64,000 nt of DNA. Origin: CAVQBP01 sp963848195 (GTDB lineage Bacteria; Bacteroidota; Ignavibacteria; Ignavibacteriales; Ignavibacteriaceae). Both the position numbers and the translations under genes were made by a program. The stretch is from NCBI GenBank assembly GCA_963848195.1, contig CAWKCY010000019.1:62001-126000 (forward strand), given 5' to 3'. Position 1 is the first letter of the stretch; the number at the start of each line of letters is the position of its first letter. Under the pieces are notes generated by a model. That model did not search any database. It was not told where the DNA came from and was given only the letters and a program-made list of their open reading frames with translations. Positions 33,968-43,732 of this stretch are shown here, piece by piece.

Positions 33968-35053
33968 ATGCCTGAAATAATAATTATAATTTTAGTATCC
34001 CTATTCCTAATAATAAATGTCTCTTTTATTTTTCTTTTAAAACTATTTCATGAAAATAACAATGCCTCCCAAACTAAATATTTAGATTTTTCAATTGTAA
34101 TAGCCGCAAAAAATGAGGTTAGTAAAATTACTTCCCTTATTAAATCGCTTCAGAAACTAGATTATCGTAAATCAAACTTTGAAGTTATTCTAATAGATGA
34201 TAATTCTACCGATAACACCTATAAAACAGCAGAAGGATTTATTCAAAATAGTTATAACTTCCATATATATAAGGCTGGAGAAAAAGAATTTCCTGCAAAA
34301 AAAGGTGCTTTAAGCTTAGGGATTAAAAAAGCAAAAAACCCATTTATTCTAATAACTGATGCTGATTGTTTACCAGAAGAAGAGTGGTTAAAATTTTATG
34401 CTGAAAAATTTAGAGAGGGGTTTGACTTTATCTTTGGAAATGCACCTTTAATTCAGAATAATTCCATTGTAAATAAAATTTCTTCTTTTGAAAACCTAAG
34501 AAGTTCAATTCTATCATTTAGTGCTGCAAAAGCCGGAATTCCATATTCTGCTTCCGCCAGAAATTTTGGATTTAAAAAATCTTCTTTCGAGCAAATTAAA
34601 GGATACACAAATACTGTGGAAACACTCAGCGGCGATGATGACTTGCTTTTAAGAGAAGCTGTAAAAAATAGCTTAAAAATCGGGACTATACTTAATAAAG
34701 GTTCATTTGTTTATTCTTTAGCTAAAAAGAACCTTAATGAATATTTCAGCCAAAGAGCACGACATACAAAAACCTCTTTCTATTACCTGCCGGGGAGACA
34801 ATTTTTATTATCTACATGGCACTTAATAAATTTGTTCTTTTTATTTTCACCCTTATTGATGTTTTTCAATAAGTTGTCCGGTTTATTATTTTTAATAAAA
34901 TTACTGATAGATTTTATTATAGTTAAGTCTCAGCAAAAAAAGTTTGGCTATGAATTTAATTTCCTTGAAATTTTTTGGCTTCAAATAATTTATGAAATAT
35001 TTCTAATTATTCATTTTGTAAACGCATTATTTAAAAAAGATAAATGGAAGTAA
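33968..35053 (+). CDS. Glycosyltransferase family 2 protein
   Basis: A 361-residue GT-A glycosyltransferase. An N-terminal membrane helix precedes FSIVIAAKNEVSKI, then VILIDDNSTDNT and the metal-binding ITDADCLPEEEWL. The product-side motif LSGDDDLLLREAVKN and the QRARHTKT segment (a Q-x-x-R-W-like position) follow, and the end has two more helices. The layout is that of processive or polyprenyl-linked GT2 enzymes. The acceptor is unknown. It lies 15 nt after the helicase gene and 3 nt before the methyltransferase. Confidence 0.85.
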   Translation: MPEIIIIILVSLFLIINVSFIFLLKLFHENNNASQTKYLDFSIVIAAKNEVSKITSLIKSLQKLDYRKSNFEVILIDDNSTDNTYKTAEGFIQNSYNFHIYKAGEKEFPAKKGALSLGIKKAKNPFILITDADCLPEEEWLKFYAEKFREGFDFIFGNAPLIQNNSIVNKISSFENLRSSILSFSAAKAGIPYSASARNFGFKKSSFEQIKGYTNTVETLSGDDDLLLREAVKNSLKIGTILNKGSFVYSLAKKNLNEYFSQRARHTKTSFYYLPGRQFLLSTWHLINLFFLFSPLLMFFNKLSGLLFLIKLLIDFIIVKSQQKKFGYEFNFLEIFWLQIIYEIFLIIHFVNALFKKDKWK

Positions 35054-35056
35054 ATA

Positions 35057-35896
35057 TTGAAGAAACGGGAAATAAAGGAAAGAAAAGCGGCGTGGCTTAA
35101 TCCCGAACATCCGAATTTCGAAAGGTGGGAACGTGCAAGAGATTTATCTATTGAAAGAGGAAAATTTGTTAAATCAATTGTCGAAAAATATATAATTTGC
35201 AAAAGTCTGTCTGTACTTGATCTTGGTTCGGGTGAAGGCGGAACCTCAATAGTTTTATCTGAACTAAACATGGTTTCGGGCTGCGATTTAAGTTTAATTA
35301 GACTCAAAAGACAGAAAAACAATTCTTTGAATTATTTTAGAATAAATTGCGATGCCTTAAAGCTTTCTTTCAAAGAAAATACTTTCGATTTAATAATCAT
35401 GCAGGATGTTGTTGAACATATGCCAGATGTTAACCTTTTGGTAAATGAAATTTATAGGGTTTTAAAACCCGGCGGATTTATATATGTAAGCACTCCAAAC
35501 AAATGTTCAATAATCAATTTAATAGCTGACCCACATTGGGGGTTTCCATTTGTTTCAATTCTAAGAAGAAAAACAATTAAAAAATATTTTTTAAAATATT
35601 TTAGGAAAGATGAAATAAACAGACAAGATATTCCGCAGCTTCTTTCTCTAAATGATATCCGGAAATACTTTGGTGATTATTTTGAAATAAATCTGGAATT
35701 AAAACATTCTGTAGAACAATTATTAATTGGAAATAGAGGAATTATCTGGAGTGATTTTCATTTAACCCTTATTATGTTAGTAAATAAATTGAAGATGGGA
35801 AAACTCCTCCGGTTATTTTCAAATAATAAAATAGGGATTATAAATAAATTCTTTAGCCCGGCTTTTTATTTAGTTGCAAAAAAAATCCTCTACTGA
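35057..35896 (+). CDS. Class I SAM-dependent methyltransferase
   Basis: A 279-residue methyltransferase. Motif I, LDLGSGEGGTSIV near residues 53-66, binds S-adenosylmethionine. CDLS follows at the acidic motif II position, then DLIIMQDVVEHM and LKPGGFIYVSTPN. This is the Methyltransf_11 type. The C-terminal 100 residues are extra and basic and may contact a membrane-linked substrate. It starts at TTG 35057 just after the GT2 stop, so the pair may modify a shared glycan or lipid, which is inferred from adjacency. Confidence 0.85.
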   Translation: MKKREIKERKAAWLNPEHPNFERWERARDLSIERGKFVKSIVEKYIICKSLSVLDLGSGEGGTSIVLSELNMVSGCDLSLIRLKRQKNNSLNYFRINCDALKLSFKENTFDLIIMQDVVEHMPDVNLLVNEIYRVLKPGGFIYVSTPNKCSIINLIADPHWGFPFVSILRRKTIKKYFLKYFRKDEINRQDIPQLLSLNDIRKYFGDYFEINLELKHSVEQLLIGNRGIIWSDFHLTLIMLVNKLKMGKLLRLFSNNKIGIINKFFSPAFYLVAKKILY

Positions 35897-36255
35897 CCAA
35901 TTTAAGCAATTACAAAACATAATATGTCATTCTTATTATAGGAAATAAATTATTAAGACGGACTTACCTTTGAAGCAGGTTGGGGTTAACGGCTGTTTGA
36001 TGGCCATTTGATGGCCATTTGATCTAATAAAATTTTTCGAGTAAAAACAATATTATGAATGAGATTTATCATATATAAAGAGATCTAAAAAAGTATTTAA
36101 ATATTTAAAAAAAATTGATTAGTATCAAGCTTTCTTTTAATTACTGCAAAATAATTTTGAAAAAGATTAACGGTGATTCCGCTGTAAGTAAATTTTGAAT
36201 TTTTTTGAAATAGTAAATCAAAACCAATATATTTATAATCTATATTTTTTAAGAA
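35897..36255. other. Intergenic spacer with short tandem repeat
   Basis: 359 bp between the methyltransferase gene and the nucleoside salvage operon. It contains the tandem TTTGATGGCCA repeat at 35996-36023 and otherwise AT-rich sequence, with the operon promoter presumably near its right end. No reading frame or strong terminator is seen. Confidence 0.5.
35996..36023. repeat. Short tandem repeat TTTGATGGCCA
   Basis: Two perfect 11-bp units (35996-36006 and 36007-36017) plus a six-base partial unit. It is an isolated microsatellite in a spacer and contains the palindrome TGGCCA. Confidence 0.7.
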
Positions 36256-36648
36256 ATGGATTATAAAGAATTAGCAGACAAAGCAGTTGAAGCAAAATCA
36301 AGGGCTCTCCCTACTTACTCAAAATTTCATGTAGGAGCAGCTTTGCTTACAAAAGACAATAAAGTGTATCAGGCGGGGAATATTGAAACAAGCTCTTACA
36401 GCTTAACTATCTGCGGCGAAAGAACTGCTTTATTCAAAGCCATTTCAGAAGGAGAAAGAGAATTTAAAGCCATTGCAATTGCCAGTGATGATCCTGATTT
36501 CTGCCCTCCATGCGGTGCATGCAGACAGGTAATGAACGATCTTTGCGGAAATATCGATATAATAATGATAAATCGTAAGAATGAATTAAAACAAATGAAA
36601 CTCTCTGAATTATTCCCCTTCCCTTTTGGTGATGAAAATCTTAAATAA
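36256..36648 (+). CDS. cdd: Cytidine deaminase
   Basis: A 130-residue zinc cytidine deaminase, converting cytidine or deoxycytidine to the uridine form. The zinc ligands and catalytic glutamate are visible: C and E in LTICGERTALF, and the two cysteines in PCGACRQVM. SKFHVGAALLT and GNIETSSYSLT bind the nucleoside. This is the first gene of a plus-strand salvage cluster with thymidine kinase, a CNT transporter and purine nucleoside phosphorylase. Confidence 0.93.
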   Translation: MDYKELADKAVEAKSRALPTYSKFHVGAALLTKDNKVYQAGNIETSSYSLTICGERTALFKAISEGEREFKAIAIASDDPDFCPPCGACRQVMNDLCGNIDIIMINRKNELKQMKLSELFPFPFGDENLK

Positions 36649-36658
36649 TTTTTTTGAA

Positions 36659-36681
36659 TTTTGACTTTTTACTTTTGACTT
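36659..36681. repeat. TTTGACT-rich intergenic repeat fragment
   Basis: TTTTGACTTTTTACTTTTGA then CTTTC, two related TTTTGACTTT units just before the tdk start. The reverse complement, with repeated GTCAAAA units, occurs at 59340-59357. From general knowledge this is a dispersed low-complexity spacer motif. It may separate cdd and tdk transcription. Confidence 0.35.
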
Positions 36682-36684
36682 TCT

Positions 36685-37260
36685 ATGGAACCCTTACCAC
36701 ATTCAGTACCCAAAGAAACAGGATGGATTGAAGTAATTGCCGGATGCATGTTCAGCGGCAAAACAGAAGAACTAATTAGAAGATTAAGACGTGCACAGAT
36801 CGCCCGACAGAACGTTAAGATATTTAAGCCTAAAATTGACACCAGATATTCCACAACCGCTATAGTTTCTCATAGTGACCAGTTTCTACCGTCAATTTTA
36901 ATCAACGACATAAATGAAATTTTAGAACACTCATCTTCTGCTCATGTAATCGGGATCGATGAAGCACAATTTTTTTCTAATGATATTATTAATATTTGTA
37001 ATACACTTGCAGACAATGGAAAACGTATTATCGTCGCCGGGCTAGATCAGGATTATAAAGGGATTCCATTTGAACCAATGCCGCATTTACTGGCAATAGC
37101 GGAGTATATAACAAAAACTCTTGCAATATGTGTTGTATGCGGAAATCCTGCCGATAAAACCCAAAGGAAAACGAAATCTTCAGAAAGAGTTATCGTAGGT
37201 GCTTCCGATATTTATGAAGCACGATGTAGAAAATGTCATTTCATACCTGATGAATTATAA
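36685..37260 (+). CDS. tdk: Thymidine kinase
   Basis: A 191-residue type II thymidine kinase, phosphorylating thymidine with ATP. The P-loop is GCMFSGKTEEL (residues 20-30), the Walker B is IGIDEAQFF, and the lasso-type region and two zinc-binding pairs (CVVCGNPA and CRKC) follow. The length is standard. It sits 36 nt after cdd and 9 nt before the nucleoside transporter, so a nucleoside salvage operon is evident. Confidence 0.95.
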   Translation: MEPLPHSVPKETGWIEVIAGCMFSGKTEELIRRLRRAQIARQNVKIFKPKIDTRYSTTAIVSHSDQFLPSILINDINEILEHSSSAHVIGIDEAQFFSNDIINICNTLADNGKRIIVAGLDQDYKGIPFEPMPHLLAIAEYITKTLAICVVCGNPADKTQRKTKSSERVIVGASDIYEARCRKCHFIPDEL

Positions 37261-37269
37261 GGATATTTT

Positions 37270-38622
37270 ATGAATATTGTTTCATTATTAAGGGGAATTT
37301 TAGGAATAATTATTCTAATCGGAATCGCATTCCTTTTATCTAATAATAAGAAAAAAATAAACTGGAGACTGGTTATTTCAGGGCTTGGATTACAGATAGC
37401 CTTTGCAATTTTAATCCTTAAAGGGGAAGAATTAAGTTTAATTTTCAGCCCTTTCGGGTGGCCCAAAGATTTCTTTTACTGGGTTAGCGGATTTTTTGTA
37501 TCTATCCTAAATTTTACTACAGAAGGGGCAAAATTTGTTTTCGGACCCCTTGCTATTAGTCCCGGTCAAACCGGGAGCCTAGGAACTATCTTTGCTTTTC
37601 AGGTTCTTCCGACAATTATATTTTTTGCCAGTTTAACTTCGATTTTATACTATCTCGGGATTCTGCAGCGCGTTGTCCAGGGAATGGCATGGATAATGGC
37701 AAAAGTTATGGGAACCAGCGGCGCTGAATCACTTTCCTGTTCGGCTAATATATTTGTTGGGCAAACTGAAGCTCCCCTTCTTATCAAGCCTTTTATTAAA
37801 AATATGACGAATAGTGAGATACTTACCATTATGGTTGGGGGTATGGCTACAATTGCCGGCGGAGTCATGGCTGCTTATATTCAGATTCTGGGAAATTCTT
37901 ATGCACAGACCTTGAATATTCCTCTTGCACAAGCCCAGCAGATGTTTGCTACTCAATTGCTTGGTGCCAGTGTTATGGCTGCCCCTGCAGCTTTATTAAT
38001 ATCTAAAATATTATTTCCTGAAACAAGTGAACCTGAAACAAGAGGGACAGTCAAAGTTGATATTGAAAAAAATGCCTCAAATATCATTGAAGCAGCAGCA
38101 GCAGGAGCCGGCGAGGGGTTGTGGCTGGCATTAAATGTAGGAGCAATGTTAATTGCTTTTATTGCTTTGATTGCATTAGTAAATTACCTTCTTAATCAGC
38201 TTGGAGTTTTTTCAGGCTGGAACGACTATTTAATAAAAACTTATGGACAGCCTCTGAATTTCCAGTTAATTATAGGTTTGGTCTTAAGATATCTGGCTTT
38301 TGGAATAGGGGTACCCTGGAGTGATTCCTTGCAGTTCGGAAGCTTGCTCGGAACTAAAGTAGTCTTAAATGAATTTGTGGCTTATCTGGAAATGGGAAAA
38401 ATGATTTCTTCCAAAACTTTGTTAGACGGTAAAGCTATTCTAATGGCAACATATGCTTTATGCGGATTTGCGAATTTCAGTTCAATTGCTATACAAATCG
38501 GTGGAATGGGACCTCTGGCTCCGAATAGAAGATCCGATATTGCAAGGCTTGGTATTAAAGCGGTTATTGGAGGTTCTCTCGCTACGTTAATGACAGCAAC
38601 TCTAGCCGGAATCCTCTTTTAA
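37270..38622 (+). CDS. Concentrative nucleoside transporter (CNT/NupC family)
   Basis: A 450-residue CNT carrier with about ten helices. The signature segments GTSGAESLSCSANIFVGQTE near residues 152-171 and TVGG-like NSEILTIMVGGMATIAGG are present, as are the C-terminal GFANFSSIAIQIGGMGPLAPNRR residues. It imports nucleosides with Na+ or H+. It lies between tdk and purine nucleoside phosphorylase, fitting import followed by salvage. Specificity is not readable from sequence. Confidence 0.93.
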   Translation: MNIVSLLRGILGIIILIGIAFLLSNNKKKINWRLVISGLGLQIAFAILILKGEELSLIFSPFGWPKDFFYWVSGFFVSILNFTTEGAKFVFGPLAISPGQTGSLGTIFAFQVLPTIIFFASLTSILYYLGILQRVVQGMAWIMAKVMGTSGAESLSCSANIFVGQTEAPLLIKPFIKNMTNSEILTIMVGGMATIAGGVMAAYIQILGNSYAQTLNIPLAQAQQMFATQLLGASVMAAPAALLISKILFPETSEPETRGTVKVDIEKNASNIIEAAAAGAGEGLWLALNVGAMLIAFIALIALVNYLLNQLGVFSGWNDYLIKTYGQPLNFQLIIGLVLRYLAFGIGVPWSDSLQFGSLLGTKVVLNEFVAYLEMGKMISSKTLLDGKAILMATYALCGFANFSSIAIQIGGMGPLAPNRRSDIARLGIKAVIGGSLATLMTATLAGILF

Positions 38623-38668
38623 ATGTCTATTGCTTAATTGAATAATTATGTAAAAATTCTGGCTCGAG

Positions 38669-39490
38669 TTGATTGATTTAAATTTCAAATATAATGACCT
38701 GCTATATTACCTTGAAAAAGTTATCCCTTTTCAGCCGGAATTGACTTTAGTTCTTGGGAGCGGATTGGGAGATTTTGTAAATAGGATTGAGGTTATAAAG
38801 TCTCTCCAAACAGATAATTTACCTGGCTATCCTCCTTCAACTATTTTAGGTCATAAGGGAAGGATAGTTTTCGGAAATTATTTAGGCAAAAATTTGCTTG
38901 TGTTTCAAGGTAGAATCCATTTTTATGAAGGATACGACTTATCGGAATGTATTCTTCCTGCATTTATCGCATTTGAATTAGGTTGTAAAAAAATATTACT
39001 GACTAATGCAGCTGGAGGAATAAACCATAATTTAATTCCCGGAGATCTGATGCTCGCCTCCTCCTTTAATGGTATAAATATAAAAAAAGAAATAACCGGA
39101 CTTATAGGGTTAGCAGGAATCGAAAAAAAAGATTATTTCCTTAATTTTCCTTCCTTAAAACTGAATAAGAAGATAAAGCAAGCAGCAGTTGAAAATAATT
39201 TGGCATTAAAAGAAGGTATTTACTGGTATACTAAAGGACCAAGCTATGAAACTCCTTCCGAAATAAAAATGATATCAAAATTCGCAGGTGATGCTGTAGG
39301 AATGTCTACAGTCTATGAGGCAGTTTTTGCTGCCTCCAAAGGTATGGATGTATCTTCCGTATCTTGTATTACAAACTATGCTGCTGGTATTTCCGGTAAA
39401 AAATTGAACCATCTGGAAGTTGTAGCTACTGCCGATCTGGTCAAAACAAAATTCGAAAATTTAATCAAAGGAACTATAAAACTTTTGTAA
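38669..39490 (+). CDS. Purine nucleoside phosphorylase (type I, trimeric)
   Basis: A 273-residue PNP of the MTA/PNP family, splitting inosine or guanosine with phosphate into base and ribose-1-phosphate. Motifs are LVLGSGLGDFVNRI, GHKGRIVFG, FQGRIHFYEGYD, LTNAAGGIN, GPSYETPSEIKM, GDAVGMSTVYEAV and the later SCITNYAAG. The start is TTG 38669, the first usable codon in frame. It closes the salvage operon, 46 nt after the transporter. The annotated enzyme name in databases varies (PunA or DeoD), so no symbol is given. Confidence 0.92.
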   Translation: MIDLNFKYNDLLYYLEKVIPFQPELTLVLGSGLGDFVNRIEVIKSLQTDNLPGYPPSTILGHKGRIVFGNYLGKNLLVFQGRIHFYEGYDLSECILPAFIAFELGCKKILLTNAAGGINHNLIPGDLMLASSFNGINIKKEITGLIGLAGIEKKDYFLNFPSLKLNKKIKQAAVENNLALKEGIYWYTKGPSYETPSEIKMISKFAGDAVGMSTVYEAVFAASKGMDVSSVSCITNYAAGISGKKLNHLEVVATADLVKTKFENLIKGTIKLL

Positions 39491-39619
39491 TGTTCCATTC
39501 TAAGACTTGGAAATTTAAGAATATTTACTATGCCCGGACTATTATTTTAATTGACTTTCTTTGCCGTTACAGGTAATTTTAAGGTTTAATAAATTTTAAA
39601 ATCTCACTTATCAAGACTT

Positions 39620-41545
39620 ATGAAAGAACTTAGATTTAGAATAATATTGATTCTCCTTGCAATAGCATTGAGTATTTATCTCCTGTACCCCACTTATGTT
39701 GATTACAAGAATACCCAAAAACTCAATAAGGTTTTGGATACCGAAAGGAAAGAGATAGTTGAAACGCATCCCCAATTTACCAAACAGCAGGTTGATCTAA
39801 GGGTAAATGTGTTTGAAGATAGTATTAAAGCCTCCGATCCTTCTATTGAAAATGCAAAGGCAAAACGTATAAAATTAGGTCTCGACTTACAGGGAGGTAT
39901 GAGGGTAGTACTGGAAGTTAATACAGCTGAGCTTCTTGGTAAAATTGCTAAAGATCCGGATAATACTTTCAAATCTGTCCTTGCAGCAGCAGAAAAAGAA
40001 TCAAAAACCTCTGAAGAGTCTGTTGTTGATATTCTCGGAAGAATGTTTGAACAAAGAGGAATCAGGCTCAGCAGATATTTTGGCAATATAAGACAATCCG
40101 ATTCTCAAATATTAAGTGACCTTAAAAAAGATGCAGAAGATGCTGTTTCAAGAGCTATGGAAATCATTAGAAATAGGGTTGACCAGTATGGAGTATCAGA
40201 ACCTTCCATCCAGAGACAGGGAGCAAGAAGAATTATTGTTGAACTTCCCGGAGTAGCTCGTGAAGAAGAAGCTAAACAATTACTGCAGGGAACTGCTTTA
40301 CTCGAATTCAAATTAGTTAAAGATCCCGAATTTACGGTTTCGGTTATGAAGAATGTGGATAATGTTTTAGCCGGCAAAGATATAAGCGATACAACAGGGG
40401 CAGATACATCCACTGTAAAAAGCAAGAGTGCCAAATCCAAAAATGTCGCTCAAGAAGATACTACTGTTAAAGACACATCCAAAGCAGCATTCTTAAAAGA
40501 ACATCCTTTCTTTTCAATAGTAAGGCTTAATCAAAATACAGCTGATGGATATGTTGGCGCAAATGATATGGACAAACTAAAACTGATTCTTAACAGACCG
40601 GATATTGAAAAAGCTATACCGGATAATGTCCAGTTTGTTTTTGATGCAAAACCTATCATTGATAATAACGGAGATAAATTTTACAGGATGTACCTTGTAA
40701 ATAAAAAACCGGAGTTGACAGGCGGTGTAATTACTGATGCGCAAGCTACCATAGATCCTCAGTCTTCAGCACCGATTGTTACAATGCAAATGAATTCAGA
40801 CGGAGCAACAGAATGGTCAAGAATTACCGGAGCTAACATCGGGAAAAGGATTGCTATTATTTTAGACGGTGTTGTTTATTCGGCTCCGAATGTTAGGGGC
40901 AAAATCCCTGGAGGCAGATCGCAAATAGAAGGCAGCGGAAATATGGAAGAAGCCAAATTGCTCAGCATTGTTCTAAAAGCGGGTGCACTTCCAGCTCCCG
41001 TTAATATAATAGAAGAAAGAACCGTTGGTCCTTCTCTTGGACAGGATTCAATTAATAGCGGCTTTAGTTCTGCACTGATTGGTTACATACTTGTCGGAAT
41101 TTTTATGATAATTTATTATCAAAAAGCTGGAACAATCGCTGCTGCTTCTTTAACATTTACTATTCTTTTCATTCTTGGAGTTTTAGCAGGGTTTAATGCA
41201 ACATTAACTCTTCCTGGCATCGCAGGTATTATATTAACGATAGGTATGGCAGTTGATGCCAACGTCCTTATTTATGAGCGTATTAGAGAAGAACTGGGCA
41301 CAGGGAAAACCATAAAAGCTTCTGTCGACAGCGGTTTTTCAAAGGCTTATTCGGCTATTATTGACTCTAATATTACTACTTTCTTTACAGGGATTATTCT
41401 TTATCAATTTGGTACCGGCCCTGTCCAGGGTTTTGCTTTAACTCTTATGATCGGGATTGTTGCCAGTTTGTTCAGTGCTTTAATTGTTGCACGTGTTCTT
41501 TTTGATTACATGGTTATTAAAGGTACTAAAATTACTGTAGGTTAA
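39620..41545 (+). CDS. secD: Protein translocase subunit SecD
   Basis: A 641-residue SecD, the proton-driven partner of SecYEG that pulls exported proteins through. It has an N-terminal helix (residues 8-24), the periplasmic P1 head with LGLDLQGGMRVVLEV near 90-104, and five further helices with AGIILTIGMAVDANVLIYERIREEL. The P1 base contains VGPSLGQDSINSG. A Lys/Asp/Ser-rich insert near residues 260-295 is longer than usual. It is 28 nt upstream of secF. Confidence 0.95.
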   Translation: MKELRFRIILILLAIALSIYLLYPTYVDYKNTQKLNKVLDTERKEIVETHPQFTKQQVDLRVNVFEDSIKASDPSIENAKAKRIKLGLDLQGGMRVVLEVNTAELLGKIAKDPDNTFKSVLAAAEKESKTSEESVVDILGRMFEQRGIRLSRYFGNIRQSDSQILSDLKKDAEDAVSRAMEIIRNRVDQYGVSEPSIQRQGARRIIVELPGVAREEEAKQLLQGTALLEFKLVKDPEFTVSVMKNVDNVLAGKDISDTTGADTSTVKSKSAKSKNVAQEDTTVKDTSKAAFLKEHPFFSIVRLNQNTADGYVGANDMDKLKLILNRPDIEKAIPDNVQFVFDAKPIIDNNGDKFYRMYLVNKKPELTGGVITDAQATIDPQSSAPIVTMQMNSDGATEWSRITGANIGKRIAIILDGVVYSAPNVRGKIPGGRSQIEGSGNMEEAKLLSIVLKAGALPAPVNIIEERTVGPSLGQDSINSGFSSALIGYILVGIFMIIYYQKAGTIAAASLTFTILFILGVLAGFNATLTLPGIAGIILTIGMAVDANVLIYERIREELGTGKTIKASVDSGFSKAYSAIIDSNITTFFTGIILYQFGTGPVQGFALTLMIGIVASLFSALIVARVLFDYMVIKGTKITVG

Positions 41546-41573
41546 TTATTCAGCTTAGGGAGCATATTTATAA

Positions 41574-42716
41574 ATGAGAATTTTTGAAAATCTAAATGTT
41601 GATTTCTTAGGAAAAAGAAATATTTTTTATATTGTGTCCGCTTCTCTTTTCTTAATTGGTTTGATTAATGTGGTCTTCCGCGGATTGCAGTTTGGTATTG
41701 ATTTTAAAGGGGGTACCGAAATAGTACTTCAGTTTCAAAAACCCGTTCAAATCTCTAGTATCAGAACGGATATTGAAAATATCGGATTGGGGAATCTTGA
41801 ATTAAAAACTTTCGGTTCTGAAACCGGTGTATTAGTAAGAACCGAACTTCAGGAATTGCCAAGAACCATTTATCCAAAAGTGGTAGCAAACATTAATCAG
41901 GCTATTGATAATATTATGCCGGGAAATAATAAAAAGATTATCGATAGTTCTGCTACAAATTCAGTTACATATTCTTTTGCAAATCCTGATACAACTAATA
42001 TTTTGGTTGACAAATTATTTAATGCCGGTTTTCAAACCGGGAAAGTTTCTGAAGAACAAAATAATACACAGATGGTTGTTAGAGTGGGGATTTCCGATTG
42101 GATAAAAAGTAATTTAAGGCAAAAGGTTAAGGATAATCCTTTTACAGTAATTAGAGAAGAGCTTGTTGGTCCCAAAATAGGCAGTGAATTGAAGCAGGAT
42201 GCCCTTATTGCTATCTTTCTTTCTTTGATTGTGATATTAATTTATCTAGCATTCAGATTTAAATTTATATTTGCTTTTGGTGCAGTTGTTGCACTTTTCC
42301 ACGATGTTCTTATTACTGTAGGTCTTTATGCTGTATTATATGGTGTTATACCGGGACTTAATCTTGAAATTGATCTAACAGTTGTTGCTGCCTTTTTAAC
42401 TCTTATCGGTTATTCAATTAACGATACGGTTATTGTATTCGATAGGGTTAGAGAAGAAATGAAAATTCATAAGACTACACCTCTCAAAGATGTTATAAAT
42501 ATGGGTATTAATAAAACAATGAGCCGTACAATCTTAACCGGCGGTACGACAATTTTAACCGTTTTTGTTTTATTAATTTTTGGCGGTGAAGTTCTAAGAG
42601 CTTTTGCATTTACACTCTTTTTTGGAATTATCATTGGAACCTATTCTTCAATTTTCATAGCAAGTGCACTTGTTCTGGAATATTCAAACCGAACCAAGAA
42701 AAGAATTCAATTTTAA
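41574..42716 (+). CDS. secF: Protein translocase subunit SecF
   Basis: A 380-residue SecF. The conserved LQFGIDFKGGTEIVLQF is near residues 33-50, and GYSINDTVIVFDRVREEM near 280 is the helix motif shared with SecD. The VGPKIGSEL and GGEVLRAFAFTLFFGIIIGT segments are family-typical. The periplasmic insert between them (about residues 90-200) is expanded over E. coli SecF, with SNSVTYSFANPDTTN-like repeats. It works with SecD as a proton-coupled export motor. Confidence 0.95.
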   Translation: MRIFENLNVDFLGKRNIFYIVSASLFLIGLINVVFRGLQFGIDFKGGTEIVLQFQKPVQISSIRTDIENIGLGNLELKTFGSETGVLVRTELQELPRTIYPKVVANINQAIDNIMPGNNKKIIDSSATNSVTYSFANPDTTNILVDKLFNAGFQTGKVSEEQNNTQMVVRVGISDWIKSNLRQKVKDNPFTVIREELVGPKIGSELKQDALIAIFLSLIVILIYLAFRFKFIFAFGAVVALFHDVLITVGLYAVLYGVIPGLNLEIDLTVVAAFLTLIGYSINDTVIVFDRVREEMKIHKTTPLKDVINMGINKTMSRTILTGGTTILTVFVLLIFGGEVLRAFAFTLFFGIIIGTYSSIFIASALVLEYSNRTKKRIQF

Positions 42717-43021
42717 TTAGCTTAAGTTTTTAATAAAAGCCGGTAACCTCAAGTCGGCTTTTTTTTATTTATTTAGAGTACAGCATGATTGTTTTATTTC
42801 TTATGTCTCCCCGACATAAATGCTGGGACAATTCATTTTTTACACAGTCTCTCTAAAGATCCAATTATTCACTTTGAAATAACCAAATCAATTGATAACT
42901 TTATCCATTATTAATTCTTGATCTCCTATCCTGCAAAAACAATGTATTCTTTTGTAAATCATCCGTGATATTATTGTGATAATCAACTATTATTTTTTGT
43001 TAAAAGATTTGGGATAATAAA
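42717..43021. other. Spacer after secF
   Basis: 305 bp. It holds the secF terminator (42735-42766), a short hairpin TTATGTC-TCCCC-GACATAA at 42801-42819, and then AT-rich leader sequence of the two-component operon. No reading frame is seen. Confidence 0.6.
42735..42766 (+). terminator. Intrinsic terminator of secD-secF
   Basis: AAAAGCCG (42735-42742) pairs with CGGCTTTT (42755-42762) across a 12-nt loop, followed by a run of T residues to 42766. It lies 19 nt after the secF stop. Confidence 0.85.
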
Positions 43022-43732
43022 ATGAAAAAAGTTTTAGTAATAGAAGACGATAAAGCAATTTCAGATTTAATCGAAATACATCTGATTGACTTAAATTGTC
43101 AAATTACAAAAGCATTTGATGGCGAGAATGGTCTAAAATTAGGTTTAGAAAATAATTATGATTTAATAGTTCTCGACCTGATGCTGCCAAAGCTGGATGG
43201 TTTGGAAATATGTAAAGAAGTAAGAAAACAGGAGATTTATACTCCTATATTAATGCTTACGGCAAAATCGGAAGAATTTGACAAAGTTTTGGGATTAGAG
43301 TTCGGTGCGGATGATTATTTGACAAAACCATTCGGAATAAGGGAATTTATCGCTCGTGTAAAAGCCATTTTTCGAAGAATACAGGCGCTGCAGAAAGAAA
43401 CAGCCAATGATTCCGATATTATTGTCGGCGACCTAAATATAGAAATTGCTAAAAGAAGAGTATTATTAAACGGAGAAAGAATTGAACTTACCCCCAAAGA
43501 ATTTGATTTACTCTATCTGCTTGCTTCTCATCCCGGTACTACATATACAAGAGAACAGTTATTGAATATTTTGTGGGGATATCAGTATAATGGATATGAA
43601 CATACGGTTAATTCCCATATAAACAGATTAAGAACTAAAATTGAAAAAGATCTTTCCGATCCTAAATATATAATAACTTCGTGGGGTGTTGGATATAGGT
43701 TCAATGATATTGAGAAAATTATCAGTATTTAA
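43022..43732 (+). CDS. OmpR-family response regulator
   Basis: A 236-residue regulator. The receiver has the acidic pocket E8-D9-D10, phospho-acceptor D52 in IVLDLMLP and Lys in LTKPFG near 102. The C-terminal winged helix has ELTPKEFDLLYLLASHPG and TVNSHINRLRTKIE, as in OmpR/PhoB proteins. Its stop codon directly abuts the ATG of the histidine kinase gene, so the pair is one operon. The signal and target genes are not known. Confidence 0.92.
   Translation: MKKVLVIEDDKAISDLIEIHLIDLNCQITKAFDGENGLKLGLENNYDLIVLDLMLPKLDGLEICKEVRKQEIYTPILMLTAKSEEFDKVLGLEFGADDYLTKPFGIREFIARVKAIFRRIQALQKETANDSDIIVGDLNIEIAKRRVLLNGERIELTPKEFDLLYLLASHPGTTYTREQLLNILWGYQYNGYEHTVNSHINRLRTKIEKDLSDPKYIITSWGVGYRFNDIEKIISI

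Noticed and set aside
35996..36023. CRISPR or regulatory repeat array
   Set aside because: Only two and a half 11-bp units in direct tandem, without spacers.
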